From assembly GCA_947497475.1 (NCBI GenBank), contig CANMGS010000002.1, positions 682,001 to 746,000 on the forward strand: a DNA stretch of 64,000 nt. The letters run 5' to 3'. The position numbers and the translations under genes were made by a program. Origin of the DNA: an uncultured Amylibacter sp. GTDB lineage: Bacteria > Pseudomonadota > Alphaproteobacteria > Rhodobacterales > Rhodobacteraceae. Below, in pieces: positions 43,790 through 51,827 of this stretch. Every line of letters starts with the position of its first letter. Position 1 is the first letter of the stretch. Under the pieces are notes generated by a model, which was given only the letters and a program-made list of their open reading frames with translations, was not told the origin of the DNA and did no database searches.

Positions 43790-44620
43790 ATGACAGAGCA
43801 ATCAGCTGTGACAACAGAAAAAGCAAAACCAGTGCTACCAGATGCACAAACAGTAACATCCGTTCAACATTATACGGATCGTCTGTTTTCTTTCCGCGTA
43901 ACACGCCCACAGTCTTTACGTTTCCGCTCAGGCGAATTCGTTATGATCGGCCTTATGGGCGATCCAGATCCGAATACGGGCAAACAAAAACCATTGCTAC
44001 GCGCCTACTCTATCGCATCTCCATCATGGGATGAGGAGTTGGAATTCTATTCAATCAAAGTCCAAGACGGTCCTTTGACATCTAAATTGCAAAACATCCA
44101 AGTGGGTGATGAAGTGATTGTACGTCCAAAACCAGTGGGTACATTGGTATTGGATGCGTTACTGCCAGCCAAGCGCATTTATTTCATCGCAACAGGTACA
44201 GGTATTGCCCCATTCGCATCTTTGATGCGCGATCCTGATTTGTATGAGCGTTATGACGAAGTCATCATGTGCCACACATGCCGCGAAGTAGACGAGCTAA
44301 AATATGGTGCTGATTTGGTAGCATCCTTGGCTGATGATCCGCTGATTGGCGAGTTTGTAGGGGATAAATTAAAGTATTACCCAACAACAACACGTGACGA
44401 GAGCCCAAAGATGGGTCGTATTACAACGCTCTTAAAAGACGGTACCGTAGCCAAAGACCTTGGCCTACCGCCATTAAACCCAGAAACAGACCGTTTGATG
44501 GTTTGTGGTTCAATGGGTCTGAATACCGACATTAAAGAGATTTGTGAGGCTGCTGGCCTGACAGAAGGCTCTAACAGTGCCCCTGCTGAATTCGTAGTGG
44601 AAAAGGCCTTTGTAGGCTAA
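43790..44620 (+). CDS. fpr: ferredoxin--NADP reductase
   Basis: FRSGEFVMIGL; LLRAYSIASPSWDEELEFYSIKV; FIATGTGIAPFASL; MVCGSMGL. Confidence 0.94.
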   Translation: MTEQSAVTTEKAKPVLPDAQTVTSVQHYTDRLFSFRVTRPQSLRFRSGEFVMIGLMGDPDPNTGKQKPLLRAYSIASPSWDEELEFYSIKVQDGPLTSKLQNIQVGDEVIVRPKPVGTLVLDALLPAKRIYFIATGTGIAPFASLMRDPDLYERYDEVIMCHTCREVDELKYGADLVASLADDPLIGEFVGDKLKYYPTTTRDESPKMGRITTLLKDGTVAKDLGLPPLNPETDRLMVCGSMGLNTDIKEICEAAGLTEGSNSAPAEFVVEKAFVG

Positions 44621-44642
44621 ACTGTAACAAAACTTATTAAGA

Positions 44643-44670
44643 AAGGCTGGTTTTTCCAGCCTTTTTTGCG
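44643..44670 (+). terminator. rho-independent terminator after fpr
   Basis: AAGGCTGG-TTTTT-CCAGCCTT followed by TTTT. Confidence 0.9.
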
Positions 44671-44712
44671 TTTTAGGCGGTTAAATGTTACATTTCCTGA
44701 ACTACATGTTAT

Positions 44713-44726
44713 TCACATCGATGTGA
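44713..44726. promoter_or_regulatory. 14-nt perfect palindrome upstream of the bufferin operon
   Basis: TCACATCGATGTGA, about 86 nt upstream of the DUF2282 ATG. Confidence 0.4.
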
Positions 44727-44811
44727 GTGGCGCGTTAGACATTTATTTTGTTAAGTCTTAGTCATCGCAAAGAAGCGAACAGTATTAACAGACCCTTCAA
44801 GGAGACATACA

Positions 44812-45114
44812 ATGTCAAATACAGTAAAAACTTTGGTTGTAGCATCAGCAGTTGCAGCAGCACTAACAGCGCAAACAACTTCAGCTTCTGCAGCTGGCAA
44901 AGAAAAATGCTACGGCGTTGCTCTTGCTGGTGAAAACGGCTGTGCAGCTGGTCCAGGTACATCATGTGCAGGTACATCTAAAGTAGATTACCAAGGTAAT
45001 GCATGGTCATTGGTTGCTAAAGGCACATGTGAAGGTATCGAACTACCAGCACTTGCAGACGGCACACCACGTAAAGGTTCTTTAGAAGAACTAACACGCG
45101 ACATCCCTGCATAA
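44812..45114 (+). CDS. bufA: DUF2282 bufferin-type RiPP precursor with signal peptide and four Cys
   Basis: [28 protein letters not shown] signal; core [43 protein letters not shown]. Confidence 0.92.
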   Translation: MSNTVKTLVVASAVAAALTAQTTSASAAGKEKCYGVALAGENGCAAGPGTSCAGTSKVDYQGNAWSLVAKGTCEGIELPALADGTPRKGSLEELTRDIPA

Positions 45115-45176
45115 ATTTAAGTCTTTTGGGTGTGGCAGAAAACCTGCCACACCTATCCTGAATAGGAGTTTTCACA

Positions 45177-46049
45177 ATGCTAGATCAAAGCTCTTCCAAC
45201 ATCCCTAAAATCCCAAACCGCGCGGGCGTTGGTTATAAAGCACAACATTTGAATGGCATTTTGAAAGACCCTTCTGCGATTGGTTGGATCGAAATCCATG
45301 CTGAAAACTATATGGGTGATGGTGGTCGTCCTATAGCGCAGCTAAAACATCTTCGCGAAATGTACCCCGTTTCTTGCCACGGTGTTGGTTTATCTATCGG
45401 TGCAGAAAGCCCACTGGATGCAGATCACCTTGCACGCCTAAAGCATTTGGTCAGCTGGTTAAACCCTGCTTTGTTTTCTGAACATTTGGCCTGGTCCACA
45501 CATGAAACACATTTTTTAAACGATTTACTTCCTGTGCCTTACACAAAAGCGGTCGTTGACCGTGTCGTTGATCACATCGATCAAGTGCAAGACACCGTTG
45601 GTCGTCGTATGCTACTGGAAAACCCATCCACATATTGCGCTTTTGAAGAAAGCGATATGTCTGAAATTGATTTCCTATCAGAAGTCGCATCACGTACAGG
45701 CTGTGGTCTGTTGTTGGATGTTAACAATGTATTCATCTCCGCAACCAATCAACAATACTCCCCAGAGGCCTATATTGATGCTTATCCTTTAGAGCACGTT
45801 GGTGAAATCCATTTAGGTGGGCATGAAGAGGATGCTGACGATCATGGCGAAACACTGTTAATCGACAGCCATTCGCGCCAAGTCGTTGATCCAGTTTGGG
45901 AATTATATAAATACACCCTAAAACAATCTGGCCCACGCCCAACATTGATTGAATGGGATAATGATATTCCAAGCTGGGATGTTCTGGCCAACGAAGCTCG
46001 CCTTGCAGATGATTTGCTGGCAAACGCGCAGTTGGTCGCAGCAGAATGA
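45177..46049 (+). CDS. bufB: DUF692 multinuclear nonheme iron-dependent oxidative enzyme (MNIO, BufB type)
   Basis: IPNRAGVGYKAQHLNGIL; IEIHAENYMGDGG; HGVGLSIG; SEHLAWS; LENPSTYCAF; LLLDVNNVFISATN; EIHLGGHEEDADDHGETLLIDSH. Confidence 0.94.
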   Translation: MLDQSSSNIPKIPNRAGVGYKAQHLNGILKDPSAIGWIEIHAENYMGDGGRPIAQLKHLREMYPVSCHGVGLSIGAESPLDADHLARLKHLVSWLNPALFSEHLAWSTHETHFLNDLLPVPYTKAVVDRVVDHIDQVQDTVGRRMLLENPSTYCAFEESDMSEIDFLSEVASRTGCGLLLDVNNVFISATNQQYSPEAYIDAYPLEHVGEIHLGGHEEDADDHGETLLIDSHSRQVVDPVWELYKYTLKQSGPRPTLIEWDNDIPSWDVLANEARLADDLLANAQLVAAE

Positions 46050-46792
46050 CCGTAAATCAAACAGATTTCACAGCCGCCTTACTTAATGCAGACTTGGCGA
46101 TACCATCAGGCATGGTTGACTATCAAGGCCGCCCTGCAGGGAAACGCTTTGATGTGTACCGCAATAATGTCGTGGTTAGCCTGATTGATGCTATGGAGAC
46201 AGCCTTTCCAGCTATACATAAACTGGTTGGCGATGAGTTTTTTAAAGCGATGGCGGGTATTTATGTTCGCGCGTACCCGCCCACCACACCGATGATGATG
46301 TTTTATGGTGAAGCCTTCCCAGAATTCCTAGAAAGCTTTGAACACGTACAGCAGCTTCCATATTTGGCGGATGTCGCACGTCTGGAACTACAGCGCCGCA
46401 GCAGCTATCACGCAGCTGACAGTACAGCAATCTCTCCAGAAGATTTGGGTGCGATTTCACCTGATGACCTGATGAATGTAAAATTAAAATTGTCGCCAGC
46501 ATTACGTATGCTTCAATCGCCATATCCAGTTCTTTCCATTTGGAATATGAATATGGTCGAAGGCGCTCCGCAACCAGAACCTGTTGAACAAACTGTTTTA
46601 CTATTCCGTCCAGAATTAGACGTAGATATGGTTGAAATAAATGATGCAACACATTGTTTTATATCAAAACTAAAGAATAACACCTTAGGCGCTTCTTATG
46701 AAGAAGCCCTAAGTTTAGATGAAACTTTTGATCTAGGCCAAGCGCTTGGGTTACTACTGACACACCAACTGATCACACAGCTAAACGTATAA
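46046..46792 (+). CDS. bufC: DUF2063 MNIO partner protein (BufC type)
   Basis: FTAALLNADLAIPSGMVDYQGRPAGKRFDVYRNNVVVSLIDAMETAFPAIHKLVGDEFFKAMA. Overlaps the DUF692 stop. Confidence 0.93.
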   Translation: MTVNQTDFTAALLNADLAIPSGMVDYQGRPAGKRFDVYRNNVVVSLIDAMETAFPAIHKLVGDEFFKAMAGIYVRAYPPTTPMMMFYGEAFPEFLESFEHVQQLPYLADVARLELQRRSSYHAADSTAISPEDLGAISPDDLMNVKLKLSPALRMLQSPYPVLSIWNMNMVEGAPQPEPVEQTVLLFRPELDVDMVEINDATHCFISKLKNNTLGASYEEALSLDETFDLGQALGLLLTHQLITQLNV

Positions 46793-46803
46793 AGGGGATG
46801 ATC

Positions 46804-47349
46804 ATGAACGCAATTTTTTCACTATATAATAAGGTGGTAGATCTCATTACGCGCTTGGCGGGTACATGGTTACTACCAACACTCGCACGGTTTGCTTTTA
46901 TAGCAGTATTGCCATTGTTTTTCTGGAAATCCGCTATCACTAAATCAGGCGAAGGCATTCTTGGCTTTTTATCACCTGATGATGGCGCCTATATCCAAAT
47001 GTTCCCAAAAGCATTCGATGCAGTTGGCTATGACAGCAGCGAATTAGGCTTGATTTACACATTAATCGCAATTGCAGGTATCGCAGCAGAATTCTTGCTG
47101 CCCTTATTGATCGCAATTGGTTTATTTACACGACTATCCGCAATCGGCATGATTGGCTTTATTTTCGTAATGTCATTCGTAGATAAGACTGGTCATGGTC
47201 TTGATGCTGCAACATTCGGATCATGGTTCGACCGCTTCCCAGACAGCTTGGTTATGGATCAACGTCTACTATGGATCACATTGCTAATAACAATGATTGT
47301 CAAAGGCGCTGGACCCCTATCATTGGATAAAGTTCTAAAAATTCGCTAA
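46804..47349 (+). CDS. DoxX family membrane protein (bufferin operon)
   Basis: Start at 46798, 46801 or 46804. TM-rich, ARFAFIAVLPLFFWKSAITKSG; LLPLLIAIGLFTRLSAIGMIGFIFVM. Confidence 0.85.
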   Translation: MNAIFSLYNKVVDLITRLAGTWLLPTLARFAFIAVLPLFFWKSAITKSGEGILGFLSPDDGAYIQMFPKAFDAVGYDSSELGLIYTLIAIAGIAAEFLLPLLIAIGLFTRLSAIGMIGFIFVMSFVDKTGHGLDAATFGSWFDRFPDSLVMDQRLLWITLLITMIVKGAGPLSLDKVLKIR

Positions 47350-47358
47350 TAAATTAAG

Positions 47359-47386
47359 GGCCTTAGAGATATCTAAGGCCTTTTTT
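47359..47386 (+). terminator. rho-independent terminator of the bufferin operon
   Basis: GGCCTTAGA-GATA-TCTAAGGCC followed by TTTTTT. Confidence 0.92.
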
Positions 47387-47387
47387 A

Positions 47388-47720
47388 CTAGGCTGAGAAT
47401 ACAGTTTGAACATCTTTTCCCCAACCCAGATATGAGCCACCTGCAGTTTCAATGACAGGCCGTTTCATCAATGTTGGGCTTTCAGCCAGTAAATCTAATA
47501 CAGGACGCTCACGTTGCGCCTCGTCTAAGTTCCGCCAGGTCGTTGAACGCGTATTGGTAATTGCATCACCAAATATACTCTGAAACTCAGCCAATTTCGC
47601 CGCAGGCACACCATCCGCGCGCACATCAATATATGTTACCTGATGACCACCTGCAGTTAACGACTTAAGCGCCTTTTTACAGGTATCACAGTTCTTTAGC
47701 CCATATAGCGTTATATTCAT
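47388..47720 (-). CDS. ArsC/Spx-family thioredoxin-fold protein (YffB-like)
   Basis: ITLYGLKNCDTCKKALKSLTAGGHQVTYIDVRADG; MKRPVIETAGG. Confidence 0.9.
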   Translation of the reverse strand: MNITLYGLKNCDTCKKALKSLTAGGHQVTYIDVRADGVPAAKLAEFQSIFGDAITNTRSTTWRNLDEAQRERPVLDLLAESPTLMKRPVIETAGGSYLGWGKDVQTVFSA

Positions 47721-47881
47721 TAGATTCTCCGTTATTTGCCGAAATCTATATTCCCTAAAGGAAATGCTTGCAATTGGACAGAATCAACCCATTATTCCCT
47801 TTGTAAAGCTAACTGTTCCACTGATCCGCTGACTTCCCCCGTGATGCCTGCTGACACCGAGAATACTACAGCAGCACCACC

Positions 47882-47901
47882 CCACGGCATGTCGCGCGTG
47901 G
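47882..47901 (+). promoter_or_regulatory. conserved leader hairpin upstream of csp copy 1
   Basis: CCACG-GCATGTCGCG-CGTGG; covaries with the hairpin at 48472-48491. Confidence 0.45.
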
Positions 47902-47921
47902 AAACACTAAGGAGAAAACGG

Positions 47922-48128
47922 ATGGCAAATGGCACCGTAAAATGGTTCAACCCAACGAAAGGCTACGGCTTTATTCAACCTGAAGATGGCGGAAACGATG
48001 TTTTTGTACACGTAACTGCTGTTCAAGCTGCAGGTTTGCAAGGCTTGGAAGACAACCAAAAAGTTACATATGAATTAGAAACTGGCCGCAACGGCAAGGA
48101 AAACGCGACGAACATCGCTCTTGTTTAA
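47922..48128 (+). CDS. cold-shock protein (copy 1)
   Basis: [42 protein letters not shown]1/RNP2. Start chosen at the family Met inside the 47736 ORF. Confidence 0.95.
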   Translation: MANGTVKWFNPTKGYGFIQPEDGGNDVFVHVTAVQAAGLQGLEDNQKVTYELETGRNGKENATNIALV

Positions 48129-48151
48129 TTCATTGTTATTTCACGATTTTT

Positions 48152-48177
48152 AACGGCGGCCAGGGGTCGCCGTTTTT
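48152..48177 (+). terminator. terminator of csp copy 1
   Basis: AACGGCG-GCCAGGGGT-CGCCGTT followed by TTT. Confidence 0.85.
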
Positions 48178-48471
48178 GTTTGTGGAAACCCGCTTATCAA
48201 AGTCTCAAAAACCGATACCCCTTGACCGATACCCCTATTCCAGCTTATGTGCCACTTAATATATGATAACAGCGGTCTTCGGATCGTTATACATTAGTAG
48301 AATTCGATGAATTAAGAGACTTACGCAGATTACGGTCTGCACGGTTTCAGCCTCTCTCCTAACAGAGTGTCCGGCCTTTCCAAGTTCCTAAATCTGATGC
48401 TTGAAAGTCCTGTATTAACGGCCGTGCGCCGCCTTGTATTTCTGCAATGGGATCAAGGAGATAACACCAAA

Positions 48472-48491
48472 CCGCGGCATGTCGTGCGCGG
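48472..48491 (+). promoter_or_regulatory. conserved leader hairpin upstream of csp copy 2
   Basis: CCGCG-GCATGTCGTG-CGCGG. Confidence 0.45.
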
Positions 48492-48510
48492 GAAATTAGG
48501 AGATAAACAG

Positions 48511-48717
48511 ATGGCTACTGGCACTGTAAAATGGTTTAACCCAACTAAAGGCTTCGGCTTCATTCAACCTGACCAAGGCGGCGACGACGTGTTTGTACAC
48601 ATCACTGCTGTTCAAGCTGCAGGCCTACAAGGCTTGGATGACAACCAAAAAGTATCTTACGAGCTAGAAACTGGCCGTAACGGTAAAGAAAACGCAACTG
48701 CAATCGCACTTGCATAA
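48511..48717 (+). CDS. cold-shock protein (copy 2)
   Basis: [39 protein letters not shown]. Confidence 0.95.
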   Translation: MATGTVKWFNPTKGFGFIQPDQGGDDVFVHITAVQAAGLQGLDDNQKVSYELETGRNGKENATAIALA

Positions 48718-48741
48718 GCTTTTTAAGCTTTCAAAAATTCA

Positions 48742-48770
48742 AAAACGGCGGTCTTCGGATCGCCGTTTTA
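48742..48770 (+). terminator. terminator of csp copy 2
   Basis: AAAACGGCG-GTCTTCGGAT-CGCCGTTTT. Confidence 0.88.
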
Positions 48771-48842
48771 TTGTGTCTACACTGATGTATGATCGGCGTG
48801 CACAGCACGTGCACAGGGCGTATGATAATTGCCACACGGTAA

Positions 48843-49151
48843 TCAGATAACTGTTGCCACCCAAATTGCCGAAAAAACGCCGCAAATCATCGGCATCCAA
48901 AGATACATCCCAGAACGGAACCAATCCAAACGCACACCGTCAGGGTCCGTCAAGGTTGCATCACGTTCCCAATGGCGGGCATGAGACATCATCAAATATA
49001 ACACCATTACCAAAAACGCAGTTGGAAATGGTAACGGGCCATAAGACATCGCAAAGGGAAGAACAAAAGACAGGCCAACCAGATTGGCTGCTGTTACTTT
49101 AGTAAGTGTCGATACGCCTTCGACACAGTTATAACTATATTCGATATTCAT
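48843..49151 (-). CDS. small multi-TM hypothetical protein (start 49151 or 49250)
   Basis: AANLVGLSFVLPFAMSYGPLPFPTAFLVMVLYLMMSHARHWERDATLTDPDGVRLDWFRSGMYLWMPMICGVFSAIWVATVI. Confidence 0.65.
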   Translation of the reverse strand: MNIEYSYNCVEGVSTLTKVTAANLVGLSFVLPFAMSYGPLPFPTAFLVMVLYLMMSHARHWERDATLTDPDGVRLDWFRSGMYLWMPMICGVFSAIWVATVI

Positions 49152-49256
49152 GGACTGCTCCTGCACTTTTCGAACATCATCGCGAAAGCTTGTGCCAAGA
49201 TTGAGGATGCTATGGGGCAATATTGTGGCTGTAATTTCGATTGTACCCATACTAAA

Positions 49257-49276
49257 TGTTATGTTATAATATTACA
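49257..49276. promoter_or_regulatory. putative Zur box between divergent genes
   Basis: TGTTATGTTATAATATTACA, 2 mismatches to the perfect palindrome at 49649-49668. Confidence 0.6.
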
Positions 49277-49304
49277 CATCAAACTAACCATATGCTGCAC
49301 TTAA

Positions 49305-49556
49305 ATGAGTAATATAGGATCAACATCACTGCGTGCTAAAAAACGCAACTCGAACCCAATGCAAAGCTTTGACAGCCTCCCTGCCCCTTTACGCAGTTGG
49401 CTACACGAAGCTGTCCTGCCATGGTCACCAAAATCAGCGCGACGTATATGGGATCGTGCTGTTTCTAAAGGTAAAGGCACACATGGAGCTTTGATGGCTT
49501 TGCAAAATGCTGAAATACGCACTTTGGCGCGTGATAAAGAGCGTTTGGTCTTATAG
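49305..49556 (+). CDS. DUF6525-like small protein
   Basis: RAKKRNSNPMQSFDSLPAPLRSWLHEAVLPWSPKSARRIWDRA. Confidence 0.7.
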   Translation: MSNIGSTSLRAKKRNSNPMQSFDSLPAPLRSWLHEAVLPWSPKSARRIWDRAVSKGKGTHGALMALQNAEIRTLARDKERLVL

Positions 49557-49648
49557 TTAACTATCAGTATAACCGAAATTACTCGAAATTTTCATTCAGG
49601 ATAAAATTAACGCGATAGTTTCTATTGTGTTTCTATAATTTCGCAATA

Positions 49649-49668
49649 TGTTATGTTATAACATAACA
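49649..49668. promoter_or_regulatory. putative Zur box, perfect 20-nt palindrome
   Basis: TGTTATGTTATAACATAACA ending 16 nt before the ATG of the COG0523 GTPase. Confidence 0.7.
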
Positions 49669-49683
49669 CAAAGGATTACACTC

Positions 49684-50889
49684 ATGCCCGATACCCGCCT
49701 TCCAGTAACAGTTTTATCTGGTTTCCTTGGTGCAGGCAAAACCACCCTATTAAATCGCGTCTTAAACAACCGTGATGGTTTAAAAGTTGCAGTCATCGTG
49801 AATGATATGTCAGAGGTCAATATTGATGCAGACCTTGTGCGTGCCAATACCGAATTAAGTCATACCGATGAAACCTTAGTTGAAATGTCCAATGGCTGCA
49901 TATGCTGTACATTGCGTGATGATTTATTGCTTGAAGTCCGCCGTTTGTCAGATGAAGGGCGTTTTGATTATCTGCTGATTGAATCTACAGGTATATCTGA
50001 ACCCCTACCCGTTGCGACAACCTTTGAGTTTCGTGATGAAGATGGTCAAAGCCTGTCTGATATCGCGCGTCTTGATACAATGGTGACGGTTGTTGATGCA
50101 GTGAACTTGTTAAACGATTATTCAAGCCATGATTTCTTGGCTGACCGCGGTGAAACCATGGGCGAAGAGGATGATCGCACTTTGGTCAACCTATTGGTCG
50201 AACAGATCGAATTTGCGGATGTTGTGGTGCTGAACAAAGTTGTTGATGCCACAAAAGATCAGGTTGATGCAGCGCTGAAAATCATTCGTAGCTTGAATGC
50301 GGACGCTAAGATTATTCGCAGCAGCTATTCTGATGTGCCAGCAAAAGAGATTTTGAACACAGGGTTGTTTGATTTCGCTTCTGCACATGATCACCCGATG
50401 TGGGCAAAAGAGCTGTATGGGTTTGCTGATCACATACCAGAAAGCGATGAATATGATGTGAAAACATTCGTATACCGCGCACGCCGCCCTTTTGAGCCAG
50501 AGAAAATCTTGGCCGTTTTAAACGGCGCTTTGCCAGGCGTGATCCGCGCCAAAGGTCACTTCTGGATCGCATCACGCCCTGAGTGGGTTGCAGAGTTTTC
50601 ATTGGCGGGTGCCCTGTCATCTGTGAAACCACTGGGTCAATGGTGGGCGACAACGCCAAAGGAAAGATGGCCAGAAAATGAAACCGCCCGCGCCTATATG
50701 GAAACCCATTGGCAAGAACCATGGGGCGATCGCCGTCAGGAAATCGTGTTTATCGGCACAGGTATCAACTGGATGGATTTAACAGCGAAACTGGATGGTG
50801 CGTTGATCCCTGAAGGGATTGCTGAAAGCGTGGAAGAGTTGCCAGAGTACAGTGATCCCTTCCCAAATTGGGCGCAGGCTGCAGCGTAA
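49684..50889 (+). CDS. COG0523 (CobW/ZigA-type) metallochaperone GTPase, probably zinc-related
   Basis: [34 protein letters not shown] (CxCC); [13 protein letters not shown]-terminal CobW_C. Start chosen inside the 49648 ORF. Confidence 0.94.
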   Translation: MPDTRLPVTVLSGFLGAGKTTLLNRVLNNRDGLKVAVIVNDMSEVNIDADLVRANTELSHTDETLVEMSNGCICCTLRDDLLLEVRRLSDEGRFDYLLIESTGISEPLPVATTFEFRDEDGQSLSDIARLDTMVTVVDAVNLLNDYSSHDFLADRGETMGEEDDRTLVNLLVEQIEFADVVVLNKVVDATKDQVDAALKIIRSLNADAKIIRSSYSDVPAKEILNTGLFDFASAHDHPMWAKELYGFADHIPESDEYDVKTFVYRARRPFEPEKILAVLNGALPGVIRAKGHFWIASRPEWVAEFSLAGALSSVKPLGQWWATTPKERWPENETARAYMETHWQEPWGDRRQEIVFIGTGINWMDLTAKLDGALIPEGIAESVEELPEYSDPFPNWAQAAA

Positions 50890-50951
50890 CATTTGTACTG
50901 AGTAGACAGTGTATTAAGTAAAGGGCGCGTGGGAAACTACGCGTCCTTATC

Positions 50952-51827
50952 TTATTTTCTTGTTATGTTTAAAAATGGTGTCTGGCTTTCGCCAAGACCA
51001 AACTTGATTACTATTTCTCCATCAGAATTAGTGGTTAAACATTTGCGGTCGTTTTCTTCGCCGTTACTACGATTATAAACTACCCAACCACTGCTATTTG
51101 CAGAATACCTTGCATTAGCACTGGTATCACAAAAACTACCGTCCGATACTACTGTAATTTTTGGGCAAACTAGGTTCACAAAATCTGAAACATAGCCTGA
51201 CTCGCGACCATGGTGTGGTGCAAGCAGAACATCCGCATCTCTTACAGCAGATTTGAAATCGGGATTAAGCATTAATTCATCAAAAGATGCTTTTTCATTA
51301 TCACCAGGAATTACAACTTTAATACCAGCATATTCAAAAATGGATACTATGGAATGGTTATTATAATTCGAGATGTCACAAGAAGTAGGCGTAAATGTTG
51401 AAATATTCACCCCACCCCAATTTTGTGGATTAGACGTACTATCAAAGCTATCCTTTGAAATTGGTATGTTGTAACTAGTATTTATATCACAATACTTCTT
51501 AAATTTTTCTACATCCTGCTCTCTTACACCGTCCAAAACATGTTCATTCGGAATATGCTTGGGGCGATTTAGTACTTTTGGCTTTAGGCTATCAATATTT
51601 AAAATATCATCTATATGATCCAAGTGTGGATGCGTAATAATTAAATAATCAAGCTTATCTACCCCAAATTTATCTTTTATATGCGTTAAAGGGCTAAACT
51701 CTGAATTATTTCCAGAATAATCACCTGTACCAAGGTCTATTACTATGTGCCGATTATTAGGTGTTTTTAAATATGTAGCGTGACCATGTTGAACATCCCA
51801 AAAATATAACTCACATTGATTTACCAT
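50952..51827 (-). CDS. ComEC/Rec2-like MBL-fold hydrolase, standalone
   Basis: YFWDVQHGHATYLKTPNNRHIVIDLGTGDYSG; LIITHPHLDHIDDI; LLAPHHGRESGYVSDFV. Start chosen inside the 51923 ORF; overlaps the upstream gene by 17 nt. Confidence 0.82.
   Translation of the reverse strand: MVNQCELYFWDVQHGHATYLKTPNNRHIVIDLGTGDYSGNNSEFSPLTHIKDKFGVDKLDYLIITHPHLDHIDDILNIDSLKPKVLNRPKHIPNEHVLDGVREQDVEKFKKYCDINTSYNIPISKDSFDSTSNPQNWGGVNISTFTPTSCDISNYNNHSIVSIFEYAGIKVVIPGDNEKASFDELMLNPDFKSAVRDADVLLAPHHGRESGYVSDFVNLVCPKITVVSDGSFCDTSANARYSANSSGWVVYNRSNGEENDRKCLTTNSDGEIVIKFGLGESQTPFLNITRK

Noticed and set aside
47736-47921. N-terminal extension of the csp1 ORF
   Set aside because: Cold-shock proteins start at MANGTVKWF; the upstream part overlaps the putative leader hairpin and has no domain, so it is likely untranslated leader.
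48367-48510. N-terminal extension of the csp2 ORF
   Set aside because: Same reason; family start is MATGTVKWF at 48511.
50923-50946. Hairpin-like GGGCGCGT...ACGCGTCC after the COG0523 gene
   Set aside because: Imperfect stem and a short T tract; possible bidirectional terminator but too weak to call.
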